19,149 bases of DNA from Muribaculaceae bacterium. Its GTDB lineage: Bacteria > Bacteroidota > Bacteroidia > Bacteroidales > Muribaculaceae. The stretch spans positions 1-19,149 of the forward strand of contig JAEEVB010000011.1 of assembly GCA_016287065.1 (NCBI GenBank), in the 5' to 3' direction. The notes beneath the pieces are model-generated. The model searched no databases. It was not told the origin of the DNA and was given only the letters and a program-made list of their open reading frames with translations. The stretch's first letter is position 1. The number at the start of each line of letters is the position of its first letter. Both the position numbers and the translations under genes were made by a program. Positions 8,100-15,196 of the stretch are shown here, piece by piece.

Positions 8100-8826
8100 C
8101 GCGATTTTGCTTCTTGCTACCATTTTAATGACCATTCCTGGCACAGGTGTGGTGAGTTGCACGTGTAGCAACCACTACAATGACAAGGTTGTGTGGGTGA
8201 AAAAAAACAGTGAACTGCCTCCCATGAGCAAAAAAGCCGCTAACGTGAGCGACAATGCCAATGTGGGACGCATTACCACGCACATCATCCCAGGCAGTCT
8301 GAAGGAGATATTTAACGACAGCAATCACATCCAACTGCCTGCTGCCGAATCCAATGGAATCACACCCATCACCGACTTCAAGACAGCCTACTTTGTGAAG
8401 AAACCGTTGGTAAAAATCACTACTTCCGACATTTACTTCATCGATTCTCTCAAGCACTCAATGCCCTATCTCGTGCCAAAGGCTGCCAATCTTCTCAAGG
8501 AAATAGCCACCACCTTTGCCGACACCATCAAGGCTCGCGGTAATGCCGACTATCGCATTCGTGTCACAAGTCTGCTACGCACCGATTACTCTGTCAATAA
8601 GCTACAGAAACGCAACCGTGCCGCCACCTCGCAATCGTGCCACTTATACGGCACCACCTTCGACATCAGCTGGGTGAAATTCGACTGTCTTGATCCCACC
8701 CACCCCATTTCGCTTGAAGACTTGAAGAATGTGCTTGCCGAAATCGTTTACAATTTCAGGGAGCAAGGGCGTTGCTTTGCCATCTTCGAGCGCAAACAAG
8801 GATGTTTTCACATAACTGTAAGATAA
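8077..8826 (+). CDS. DUF5715-like lipoprotein with an M15/LAS-type metallopeptidase signature
   Basis: The 249-residue product begins inside the end of the preceding gene. The ATG at 8077 supplies a charged n-region, a hydrophobic core and a lipobox (VVSC, Cys28); the next ATG, at 8128, would remove the core. After a linker, residues about 108-249 form a compact domain with TSLLRT (Arg168), SCHLYGTTFDI (His189 and Asp196) and CFHITVR at the end (His245). The S-x-H-x-x-G-x-x-x-D spacing and a late His match zinc ligands of M15 D-Ala-D-Ala peptidases. The usual catalytic Glu three residues before the last His is missing (Gly242); Glu238 is the nearest acidic residue. From memory the domain resembles the Bacteroidales DUF5715 family. 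A role on peptidoglycan peptides is inference. Confidence 0.75.
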   Translation: MYRRWANNAILLLATILMTIPGTGVVSCTCSNHYNDKVVWVKKNSELPPMSKKAANVSDNANVGRITTHIIPGSLKEIFNDSNHIQLPAAESNGITPITDFKTAYFVKKPLVKITTSDIYFIDSLKHSMPYLVPKAANLLKEIATTFADTIKARGNADYRIRVTSLLRTDYSVNKLQKRNRAATSQSCHLYGTTFDISWVKFDCLDPTHPISLEDLKNVLAEIVYNFREQGRCFAIFERKQGCFHITVR

Positions 8827-8854
8827 ATAAATCCAAACTTTATACAACACCATA

Positions 8855-9595
8855 ATGATAGGTAAAAACGCAATCACCAACTATCTGAAATTTTCGGGCC
8901 ATAAGGCCATAGAGTGCAAAGTGGCTCTTATTGACTGCGACGGCATTCTTTTTGACTCCATGAAAAATCACACGCGTGCCTGGGTCAAGCTCATGAAAAA
9001 AAATGGCATTAAGTGCACACGCGACGAATTCTACCTCTACGAAGGTATGACCGGAGCCGGTATTATCAAACACATGTTCAAAAAAGGTGCCGGAAAGAAT
9101 ATTACTGACGACGAGGCCTGGGAACTCTATAAAGTGAAAGGACGTTACTTCAAGGAACTGGGCGAGGTGCCCGTGATGCCGGGAGCCCCTGCTATGCTCG
9201 AAACACTCAAAGAGGCAGGAATTGAGCGGGTGCTTGTCACTGGTTCGAGAGAACCCTCTGTGCTGGAACGTATCGACAGCGACTTCCCCGGCCTTTTCTC
9301 TGAAAAACGCGTCACGGCTCACGACACCAAACATGGCAAGCCCAATCCCGAACCCTACCTCAAAGGCATAGCGAAGGCCAACGCCAAGCCCAATCAGTGC
9401 ATCGTTATAGAGAACGCACCGCTGGGCGTGCAAGCCGGACACTCGGCTGGCTGTTTCACCATAGGGATCACCACGGGACCCATTGCCGAGAAAGAACTGC
9501 TGAAAGCGGGCGCCGATATCGTCTTCAAGTCAATGGACGACTTTGTTGCATCGCTCCCCGAACTCATCAACGACTTCAAAGAAACCACACGATAG
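8855..9595 (+). CDS. HAD-superfamily phosphatase, beta-phosphoglucomutase-like subfamily
   Basis: The 246-residue cytosolic protein has the four HAD motifs: DCDGILFDS (nucleophile Asp28 and Asp30), the Thr/Ser motif VTGSRE (128-133), the Lys of KHGKPNPEPYLKG (Lys162), and IENAPLG (Glu186-Asn187), where the metal-binding acidic residue lies. A helical C1 cap occupies about residues 36-105, and GKPNPEPY is typical of the PGMB / phosphoglycolate group. The substrate is probably a small sugar or acid phosphate and cannot be named. The start lies 28 bases after the previous gene, and aroB follows with no gap to speak of. Confidence 0.92.
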   Translation: MIGKNAITNYLKFSGHKAIECKVALIDCDGILFDSMKNHTRAWVKLMKKNGIKCTRDEFYLYEGMTGAGIIKHMFKKGAGKNITDDEAWELYKVKGRYFKELGEVPVMPGAPAMLETLKEAGIERVLVTGSREPSVLERIDSDFPGLFSEKRVTAHDTKHGKPNPEPYLKGIAKANAKPNQCIVIENAPLGVQAGHSAGCFTIGITTGPIAEKELLKAGADIVFKSMDDFVASLPELINDFKETTR

Positions 9596-9596
9596 C

Positions 9597-10655
9597 TTGA
9601 CACAAGGCATCACATACACCAACTGTGTGGGCGAGGCACTCGACAGCACACTGTCCAACATCGACCACAACAAGACCTTTGTCGTTGCCGACGAAAACAC
9701 CGCACGGTTGGTAGTGACACGCCTAGGAAGCAACGCACTTGCCGAAGCCCCCGTCATTACCATCTCTGCTGGCGAAGAGAGCAAAAACCTCAAAACTCTT
9801 GCCCATGTGTGGACACAACTTAGCGACCTCGGCGCCACACGCAATAGCATTATAGTGAATGTGGGTGGCGGCATGGTGACCGACTTGGGTGGATTTGCCG
9901 CAGCCACCTTCAAGCGTGGTATAAGGTTTATCAACTGCCCCACCTCACTGCTTGCAGCTGTTGATGCGTCGGTAGGAGGCAAGACGGGCATCGACTTCAA
10001 CGGGCTCAAAAACGAGATTGGTGCCTTTACCATGCCACAGCAGACCATTATCTCCTCGTGCTTTATTGACACTTTACCCCAACCCGAAATAAAGGCAGGC
10101 TATGCCGAAATGCTCAAGCATGCCCTACTACACAGCCACGACAGGTTCACTCAGTTGCTCAAAACCGATTTCAACAACCCTTTCAACACCCATGCGTTTC
10201 TCAAGATGATTGAGCAATCGGTAGCCATCAAGCTGCATTATGTAGACAGCGACCCGCTCGAGGCGGGCACTCGCCGAGCCTTAAACCTAGGTCACACCGT
10301 GGCACACGCATTCGAAAGCCTGGCACTGAAACGCGGTAAAGCCATTCGACATGGCTATGCGGTAATATGGGGACTCATTACCGAAACTTACCTTTCGCAC
10401 AAACTCTTCGGATTTCCCTCGGCCGACCTTTATGCCCTAGCACAGTTCGCAATAGAACATTATGGTGCCTTCCATATCACTTGCGACGACTACGAGACGC
10501 TCATCTCGTTCATGACACATGACAAGAAGAGTCAAAATGGCGAAATCAACTGCGTACTGCTCTCGCAATGCGGATCTCCACATTATGATGCCGCCATCAC
10601 CACCGACCTCATGGAAGCAGCCTTTGACGTATATCGCGACCTAATGCACATCTGA
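9597..10655 (+). CDS. aroB: 3-dehydroquinate synthase, probable TTG start
   Basis: This second step of the shikimate pathway turns DAHP into 3-dehydroquinate with NAD and a divalent metal. Marks are the NAD loop GGGMVTDLGG (90-99 from the start used here), PTSLLAAVDASVGGKTGIDF with NEIGAF, the metal ligands Glu171 (GYAEMLKH), His233 (LNLGHTVAHAFE) and His252 (IRHGYA). The first in-frame ATG lies inside the NAD loop, so the start must be non-ATG. TTG at 9597, one base after the HAD stop codon, gives 352 residues beginning (M)TQGITYTN, the normal AroB length and N-terminus; a TTG at 9543 is open too but would add 18 residues encoded within the HAD gene. It is the last gene of the operon. Confidence 0.95.
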   Translation: MTQGITYTNCVGEALDSTLSNIDHNKTFVVADENTARLVVTRLGSNALAEAPVITISAGEESKNLKTLAHVWTQLSDLGATRNSIIVNVGGGMVTDLGGFAAATFKRGIRFINCPTSLLAAVDASVGGKTGIDFNGLKNEIGAFTMPQQTIISSCFIDTLPQPEIKAGYAEMLKHALLHSHDRFTQLLKTDFNNPFNTHAFLKMIEQSVAIKLHYVDSDPLEAGTRRALNLGHTVAHAFESLALKRGKAIRHGYAVIWGLITETYLSHKLFGFPSADLYALAQFAIEHYGAFHITCDDYETLISFMTHDKKSQNGEINCVLLSQCGSPHYDAAITTDLMEAAFDVYRDLMHI

Positions 10656-10726
10656 CGTTTCACCTCATTTTTATCTAAAATAATCACATTTGGGGATAAA
10701 AATTATCAAATTCCCTAAAATGGGCG

Positions 10727-10758
10727 ATTGCCGTGGAGCCATCGCAGCAGTAATTTTG
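10727..10758 (+). promoter_or_regulatory. Bacteroides-type promoter with no reading frame downstream
   Basis: ATTG (10727-10730), 20 bases, then TAATTTTG (10751-10758) matches the Bacteroides -33 / -7 consensus. It lies 71 bases after aroB and points toward the convergent minus-strand operon. No plus-strand frame of useful length follows, so if active it would make a non-coding or antisense transcript. Confidence 0.5.
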
Positions 10759-10762
10759 CAGT

Positions 10763-10804
10763 GTCGAAAGTCGATTACTCAGACTACCGACAAACCATTT
10801 TTTT
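10763..10804 (+). terminator. Possible weak terminator after aroB
   Basis: GTCG (10763-10766) pairs with CGAC (10788-10791) and AGTC (10769-10772) with GACT (10782-10785), separated by a 2x2 internal loop and capped by 9 bases. Seven T (10798-10804) follow after a 6-base gap. The gap and the short stems make it weak. It could end the aroB transcript or be the 5' hairpin of a small RNA started at the promoter just upstream. Confidence 0.3.
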
Positions 10805-10930
10805 GAAAGTGAATTAGTTATTGGTTGAATTAATTACCGTGTTATTTCCTCAAGAATAGCCACTTAGTAGTAAACTATCAGACTCCGTTCCTGCCGATGT
10901 GAATCGCCTTGAACGGAGTCTTCATTATAT
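10765..10930 (+). ncRNA. Candidate small RNA in the aroB / DUF2207 convergent gap
   Basis: The candidate is bounded by a full-consensus promoter just upstream (10727-10758) and by the strong hairpin at 10880-10921. The predicted length is about 160 bases, with a small 5' hairpin, a seven-T run, an AT-rich middle and the large 3' hairpin. No RNA family is recognised. The start follows from the position of the -7 box and the end from the hairpin; neither is proven. Confidence 0.3.
10880..10921. terminator. Strong hairpin between the convergent operons
   Basis: An 11-bp perfect stem, AGACTCCGTTC (10880-10890) with GAACGGAGTCT (10911-10921), encloses an inner 4-bp stem CGAT/ATCG capped by GTGA, which has the GNRA form. 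The plus-strand 3' side is moderately T-rich (TCATTATATT); the minus side is not. It may end transcripts from both directions, being 29 bases past the DUF2207 stop codon, or be a structured RNA element. Confidence 0.5.
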
Positions 10931-10950
10931 TAGGACTTACTGATAGAATC

Positions 10951-12789
10951 TCAACGAACACCACTGCCCCCACCACCACTGTGACCACCACCGCCACCGA
11001 AAGATGAACGACCACCGCCACCCGAACTACGTTCACGCTGAAGCCGTGCAGCGCGCTCAGATGGTGTCTCGAAACTGCGCACATAAGTCATGCCCATAAT
11101 CATGGACTGAGCCACAGTAGAGCAGAGTGTGGGGGTCGTTTCCAACTGAGCTGTTATCGGATCAATCTTCACATATTCGGGCCAAATCTGTTTCATGTCA
11201 GCCCGCACTTGGTCGGCGATGCCAAACAGGGTGGCATGCACCATATATTCTTTCCATAGCGAGACCTCCTTCACTGTACGCTCGTTGAGCAAAGTAAACT
11301 CCTGCAAGAACTTCTTAAGCCCGAACACCTGCTCGGCATCACTGGGTGCTATGTTCTTGAGCCGTATCTTCGAACTCTCCATAAGCGAGTAAAGCACCTT
11401 TACCACCGGGCGGTTCTCCACAGGTTTCGCTTTCATGTAGTCACCCAAGTCATTAGGTTGCAGTACATGGTCGGAACCAGCCGAATCATACATCAGACGT
11501 TGCAGGAAATACATCAATACATTGCCTTTATCGGTCTTCTCATAAGGGCACTGTTCTGGCGGTTGGGTTATCTCCAGCAGCTGACAAGAATTTCCTGTCT
11601 TGTCGACAGCATTGTGCAACTTCACAGTGCCACTGTAAAGCATTCGCATCACACACGCCGCAATGCGGTTGCTGTGTTTGGCCTCATCAGGTTCCACAGC
11701 CTCCAGCACGCTGTAGGTGTGATTCAGGTCGCCGCCATAAGGGATATCGCGATTCCACACCTGCACCTCATGCCGGTTATTGCCAAAGAGCCGCTTCAGG
11801 TTCTTTTCTCGAGAAAAAGTGTTGTAAATGTCGGAGACTCCCACAAACAGCACAATCACCAGCAAAATCAAAGCACCCAAGAGCAAGAAGGGCCAAACAA
11901 GTTCAGCTAGGTTCTGCCAAATGGTGGTTTCCTTTCCCATCATATTGTCGCTACCAGTCAGCGACGACTTCATGGCCAAGCCATCTGTCTCCTGCGGCAA
12001 CGTCTTACCCGCTTTCATTGCTGCAAGCATCTCCTCGCAGTCGCTCAGGCTATAGTCACTGCCATCAAAAGCCGGAGTAATAAGATTGTCGAAGATGTTG
12101 CCTTGCACTCGTGTAATGGGATGAAACACACCCTTGTTGAACACCGCCATCACTATCATGCCCTCCCCCTTGTCTACCATTGGCGCATCGGTTTCAGCTA
12201 CTATGCGTCCATCATCTAGCTCTATATTGCCACGACAGCGGAAACCCCACATGCGTGTGGACTCGGGCAGGAAAGGAGCATCATTCTCACGCTCTATGGT
12301 AACCTTCACGTTCTCGGCATAGGGATTGTCGCTCTCATAGAACATGAAGTTGAAACCATCGAAGTCGTCATATGACTTCACAAGGCGAGTCAAAGTGTAG
12401 CGCACAGTATAGACGCGTTTGCCACCATCGCCTATGCCCCAGCACAGTTCCTCGCCCTCGTCGGTGTGGTTATAGCCGCAACGCCTGGTCTTGGCCGCGC
12501 GGGAACGGTCCACGTCCCAGTCGCTATCCACCTCATACTCGGCGCCGGTTTCATCACTCACGCTCAACTCGCCCACCTCCATGCCATTCATGTTATACAT
12601 CTTGATGAAGGACTCAGTGCCCTCAAAATCGTCGATTTCCATGGTGCGGGTTTCAACCACACGGGCGTTGCCGTGGTCATTGATGAGTACCCTGATGTCG
12701 AGATTCACAAGACGATGCTGAGCACTAAGCGACGCAATGGCTCCCACCCAGAACAGAAGCAGCAGGCAATATCTTAATCGCGTTTTCAT
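10951..12789 (-). CDS. DUF2207-family membrane protein with a Gly-rich tail
   Basis: The 612-residue product has a signal peptide (about residues 1-23, ending SLSA), a large exported beta-rich part (about 24-290) of the DUF2207 type, with the early pattern LDIRVLINDHGNARVVETR, one membrane segment (about 296-318), a cytoplasmic part of about 270 residues, and a tail of Gly, Ser and His (last 25 residues, SSGGGGRSSFGGGGGHSGGG). This is the usual architecture of DUF2207 proteins, whose biochemical role is unknown and whose genes often neighbour lemA, as here. The ATG at 12789 overlaps the stop of the small membrane protein upstream by four bases (ATGA), so the two are translationally coupled. 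A structural or scaffold role in an envelope complex with LemA is inference. Confidence 0.88.
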   Translation of the reverse strand: MKTRLRYCLLLLFWVGAIASLSAQHRLVNLDIRVLINDHGNARVVETRTMEIDDFEGTESFIKMYNMNGMEVGELSVSDETGAEYEVDSDWDVDRSRAAKTRRCGYNHTDEGEELCWGIGDGGKRVYTVRYTLTRLVKSYDDFDGFNFMFYESDNPYAENVKVTIERENDAPFLPESTRMWGFRCRGNIELDDGRIVAETDAPMVDKGEGMIVMAVFNKGVFHPITRVQGNIFDNLITPAFDGSDYSLSDCEEMLAAMKAGKTLPQETDGLAMKSSLTGSDNMMGKETTIWQNLAELVWPFLLLGALILLVIVLFVGVSDIYNTFSREKNLKRLFGNNRHEVQVWNRDIPYGGDLNHTYSVLEAVEPDEAKHSNRIAACVMRMLYSGTVKLHNAVDKTGNSCQLLEITQPPEQCPYEKTDKGNVLMYFLQRLMYDSAGSDHVLQPNDLGDYMKAKPVENRPVVKVLYSLMESSKIRLKNIAPSDAEQVFGLKKFLQEFTLLNERTVKEVSLWKEYMVHATLFGIADQVRADMKQIWPEYVKIDPITAQLETTPTLCSTVAQSMIMGMTYVRSFETPSERAARLQRERSSGGGGRSSFGGGGGHSGGGGSGVR

Positions 12790-13103
12790 ACCCAGTATTT
12801 TATTGACCTTTTAATGCAATAGAACACAAGCGACAGCAAAAGGCTCAACAGCAATAGCGACAACACTGGATGTTCCCATAACCAAGTAAAAACAGACTTG
12901 GACTTTTGTGACGGCAAATTACCATCATCAGTCAGAGTTTGGGGGTCGCTCGTCTGCATCATAGGGCTGTTCAGTTCTTTCATACTGAACGAAACCTCTT
13001 CTGAAGCATCACCGCCAGTCACTGGCATGGATGCGTTGCAAGGAAATGGAGCCACCACCAATGCTAGCAGGGGCAGTAATATTAACAAAAAGCGTCTCAT
13101 CAT
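12786..13103 (-). CDS. Small exported protein with C-terminal membrane segment, LemA operon
   Basis: I do not recognise a family. With the ATG at 13103 the product has 105 residues: a hydrophobic N-terminus after MMRRF (signal peptide to about residue 24, PCNA), a polar Ser/Asp/Gln-rich stretch (25-70), and a Leu-rich membrane segment (79-97) ending with the positive tail IKRSIKYWV. This predicts an exported middle and cytoplasmic C-terminus. An upstream ATG at 13121 would overlap lemA, and the shorter form is preferred because it puts Arg next to the hydrophobic core and leaves a 4-base gap. It lies between lemA and the DUF2207 gene with 4-base spacing or overlap on both sides, so it is very probably a partner of both. 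In many genomes this slot holds a TPM-domain protein, which this is not. Confidence 0.75.
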   Translation of the reverse strand: MMRRFLLILLPLLALVVAPFPCNASMPVTGGDASEEVSFSMKELNSPMMQTSDPQTLTDDGNLPSQKSKSVFTWLWEHPVLSLLLLSLLLSLVFYCIKRSIKYWV

Positions 13104-13107
13104 TATA

Positions 13108-13677
13108 TTAATTATCGCCAAAGAGGTCAGGCATCTGCGACTTCTGCTCGTGATCTACCTTCAGATACTCACGCTCAGTGAAGTGAAGCATGCTGGCAAC
13201 AAACGATGACGGCCACTGGCGCACAGCACGATTCAGTTTCGTGGCAGTATCGTTGTACACCATGCGGCTCATACGCACATTCTCTTCATAGGAGTTCACG
13301 CTGTCCATCGTTTTGGCAAACATCTCGTTGGCCTTCAAGTCAGGATATGCCTCACCAATGGCAATCAGACGGCCCAACACCTGATTGAGCTCGCCTTGCT
13401 GACGATTGACCGCTTCGGCACTATTCACATCCTCACCACGGCGTTGTTGAATCACCTTGATGAGCGTCTCGCTCTCGTGCTGAGCATACTGGCTAGCAGT
13501 CTTGGCAAGTGCCAGCAATGCGTCCCAGCGCGAATTGAGCTGAACCTGAATCTGTCCCAGAGCATTTTTGCAATTTTCATCGAGTTTTACCAGCGAACGC
13601 TGTGTATTCACGATATACAAACCAATAGCCAGTGCCACCAGCACGACCACAGCCAACAGAATTAATGCTATTGTCAT
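13108..13677 (-). CDS. lemA: LemA family protein
   Basis: The 189-residue product has one N-terminal membrane helix (about 3-23) followed by the long helical LemA domain: VNTQRSLVKLDENCKNALGQIQVQL, then NQVLGRLIAIGEAYPDLKANEMF and the closing MVYNDTATKLNRAVRQWPS with the hydrophobic F-x-x-REYLKV segment. LemA proteins are bundle-forming membrane proteins of uncertain role. The order lemA, small membrane protein, DUF2207 with near-zero spacing indicates one operon and probably one complex. The promoter is not clear; a TAATTTAG on the minus strand at 13726-13733 is one base off the -7 consensus and lacks a -33 partner. Confidence 0.95.
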   Translation of the reverse strand: MTIALILLAVVVLVALAIGLYIVNTQRSLVKLDENCKNALGQIQVQLNSRWDALLALAKTASQYAQHESETLIKVIQQRRGEDVNSAEAVNRQQGELNQVLGRLIAIGEAYPDLKANEMFAKTMDSVNSYEENVRMSRMVYNDTATKLNRAVRQWPSSFVASMLHFTEREYLKVDHEQKSQMPDLFGDN

Positions 13678-13808
13678 AATGTCTATATTTTAAATATGAA
13701 TATTAATGTTTCATTGTTTTCTCTGCTAAATTACACTTTTCTTGTCAATCCACACATCTTTTTCTACGTTTTTTTGTAATAAGGGGCCTATTTCTGATTA
13801 TTTTCCAT

Positions 13809-13816
13809 TATTTTTG
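13809..13816 (+). promoter_or_regulatory. -7 box of the GumN-like gene
   Basis: TATTTTTG fits TAnnTTTG and ends 27 bases before the ATG at 13844. The matching TTTG is not at the right distance: the nearest, at 13773-13776, is 32 bases upstream. The promoter may be weak or dependent on an activator. Confidence 0.45.
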
Positions 13817-13843
13817 CATCGTCTATTCAATCATTTATTTATT

Positions 13844-14737
13844 ATGAAAAAATTTGTCACAATTGTTTTTATATTAACAGCTGCGCTCTCTTTAAACGCG
13901 CAACTCCTGTGGAAAGTATCGGGTAACGATTTACAGCAGCCCTCATACCTCTTCGGAACCCATCACTTCATTTCAGGTGATTTCATTGATAGCATTCCGT
14001 CGTTAAACGAGGTCATCAACAACATCGACGAGGTTTTTGTCGAAATTCAGAATGATGCCATGACCAACTCTGAAGCCCTGCAGATGATGCAGATGGCCAT
14101 GATGGCGCCTACCGACAGCACTCTCGACAAACTCTATTCACCTGAGGGGCTCAAGATCATCGACAATGTTGTCAAGAAGTATTTCGGTATCTTTGGCATT
14201 GGCCTCGACAAGTTTTATCCCATGAAACCTGCTGCCATCATGATGCAATTGCAGGTAATACAAGCCACTACATCCATTCCCGATTTCAACCCGATGAACC
14301 TCATTGACAAGGCTGTAGAGAAGCGTTGCACCGATAAAGGCAAAAAAGCCAATAGCCTTGAGACCGTCGAATTCCAGACCAACCTGCTCTTTAATGCTCC
14401 GCTCAACAAGCAAGCAAGTGACTTACTCGAGATGTGCAAGGCCGACGATAAAATGGAAACAATGGCCCAGGAACTGGTTAACGACTACAAGAGCCAAAAC
14501 ATCAGCCGGATTCTAGAAATCATGAGCGACAAAGAATTAGGTGGCTCCGATGCTCAAGATCTTGAGCGATTGGTGTTCAGCCGCAACCGCAACTGGATTC
14601 CCACCATCGTCGAAGCCATGAAGCAAAGAAGCATACTCGTGTCGGTAGGATGTGGTCACCTGCCAGGACCGCAAGGTGTCATTACACTGCTGCAACAGCA
14701 AGGCTATAGCGTGACTCCCGTAACTTCACATGAATGA
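13844..14737 (+). CDS. TraB/GumN-family exported protein
   Basis: The 297-residue product has a signal peptide (MKKFVTIVFILTAALSLNAQ). The TraB/GumN/TIKI superfamily marks follow in order: LFGTHH (36-41), the Glu of VFVEIQ (Glu67), ETVEFQ in the middle, SRNRNWIP, and the C-terminal VGCGHLPGPQGVITLLQQQGY. TIKI members of this superfamily are metal-dependent proteases; bacterial GumN-like proteins are mostly uncharacterised, so protease activity is a reasonable inference only. An open frame extends upstream to 13742 but lacks an ATG there and would bury the signal peptide, so 13844 is chosen. The next gene overlaps its stop codon. Confidence 0.92.
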   Translation: MKKFVTIVFILTAALSLNAQLLWKVSGNDLQQPSYLFGTHHFISGDFIDSIPSLNEVINNIDEVFVEIQNDAMTNSEALQMMQMAMMAPTDSTLDKLYSPEGLKIIDNVVKKYFGIFGIGLDKFYPMKPAAIMMQLQVIQATTSIPDFNPMNLIDKAVEKRCTDKGKKANSLETVEFQTNLLFNAPLNKQASDLLEMCKADDKMETMAQELVNDYKSQNISRILEIMSDKELGGSDAQDLERLVFSRNRNWIPTIVEAMKQRSILVSVGCGHLPGPQGVITLLQQQGYSVTPVTSHE

Positions 14738-15050
14738 CAGCTTCATGAACAAGGTAAGAATCACAGCCATGCGGCAAATGGTCTATCACGACCTCATGGC
14801 ACAGTACGAAAACCCCATTGAACATACATGCGACGTTGCTGTAGGACAACAATGGATATCGACTGATGGCAAATGTCCTTCAGGACTCTGCCCGTCGGCA
14901 TGGGAGTCGATGCGGCCTTTTGTCGAGGCGCTTGCCCGAGGCGAAGGCAATTTTTATGACGGATGGATGCAGAATCCCATGAGCGCCATGATTAGCTGCA
15001 ACGACGGGTTCCGTCCTGTTTCCTTTTATCTTGAAGCCCTTACTGACTAA
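14730..15050 (+). CDS. TIGR04076-family small protein
   Basis: The 106-residue protein has no signal peptide. The pattern is that of the TIGR04076 family: KVRITAMRQ at the start, a Cys in HTCDVAVGQQW, then KCPSGLCPSAWESMRPFVEALARGEGNF and, near the end, SCNDGFRPVSFYLEAL. The four spaced cysteines (HTC, KC, LC, SC) suggest a metal or redox site, but the family has no established function that I know. The ATG at 14730 overlaps the end of the GumN-like gene by 8 bases; a second ATG at 14745 gives MNKVRIT, which looks like the usual family start and would shorten the protein by five residues. Both fit an operon with the GumN-like gene. Confidence 0.85.
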   Translation: MNDSFMNKVRITAMRQMVYHDLMAQYENPIEHTCDVAVGQQWISTDGKCPSGLCPSAWESMRPFVEALARGEGNFYDGWMQNPMSAMISCNDGFRPVSFYLEALTD

Positions 15051-15073
15051 AACGCGCCAAAGAGAATATACTT

Positions 15074-15114
15074 TACAACAACATTGTTATTTTATACAAC
15101 AACATTGTTATTTT
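15074..15114 (+). repeat. Two identical 20-base repeats with palindromic cores
   Basis: The 20 bases TACAACAACATTGTTATTTT occur at 15074-15093 and again at 15095-15114, a period of 21 bases or two DNA helix turns. Each copy holds the inverted repeat AACAA-CA-TTGTT. The site lies 55 bases upstream of the -7 box of the PepSY-like gene cluster and 24 bases after the previous gene, which is the layout of a tandem operator for a dimeric regulator. Confidence 0.65.
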
Positions 15115-15169
15115 TTATGGAATTCATCTAAAAAAACATAATTAAACACACCTATACTCAAATAAGTAT

Positions 15170-15177
15170 TATTTTTG
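15170..15177 (+). promoter_or_regulatory. -7 box of the PepSY-like gene cluster
   Basis: TATTTTTG fits TAnnTTTG and ends 19 bases before the ATG at 15197. No TTG stands at the -33 position, where the sequence is A-rich. A good -7 box with a poor -33 element fits a promoter that needs an activator, perhaps one bound at the upstream repeats. Confidence 0.5.
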
Positions 15178-15196
15178 CAATCCTAATAAATATGTT

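Noticed and set aside
10668..10702. TTTTTATC/GATAAAAA inverted repeat after aroB as a terminator
   Set aside because: The stem is almost all A-T with a 19-base loop and no T tail, so it is unlikely to stop transcription.
13742..13843. N-terminal extension of the GumN-like gene
   Set aside because: The extension has no ATG, covers the -7 box, and would hide the signal peptide that begins at 13844.
15074..15114. Possible CRISPR remnant
   Set aside because: Only two repeats with a one-base gap, no spacers and no cas genes; an operator is a better reading.
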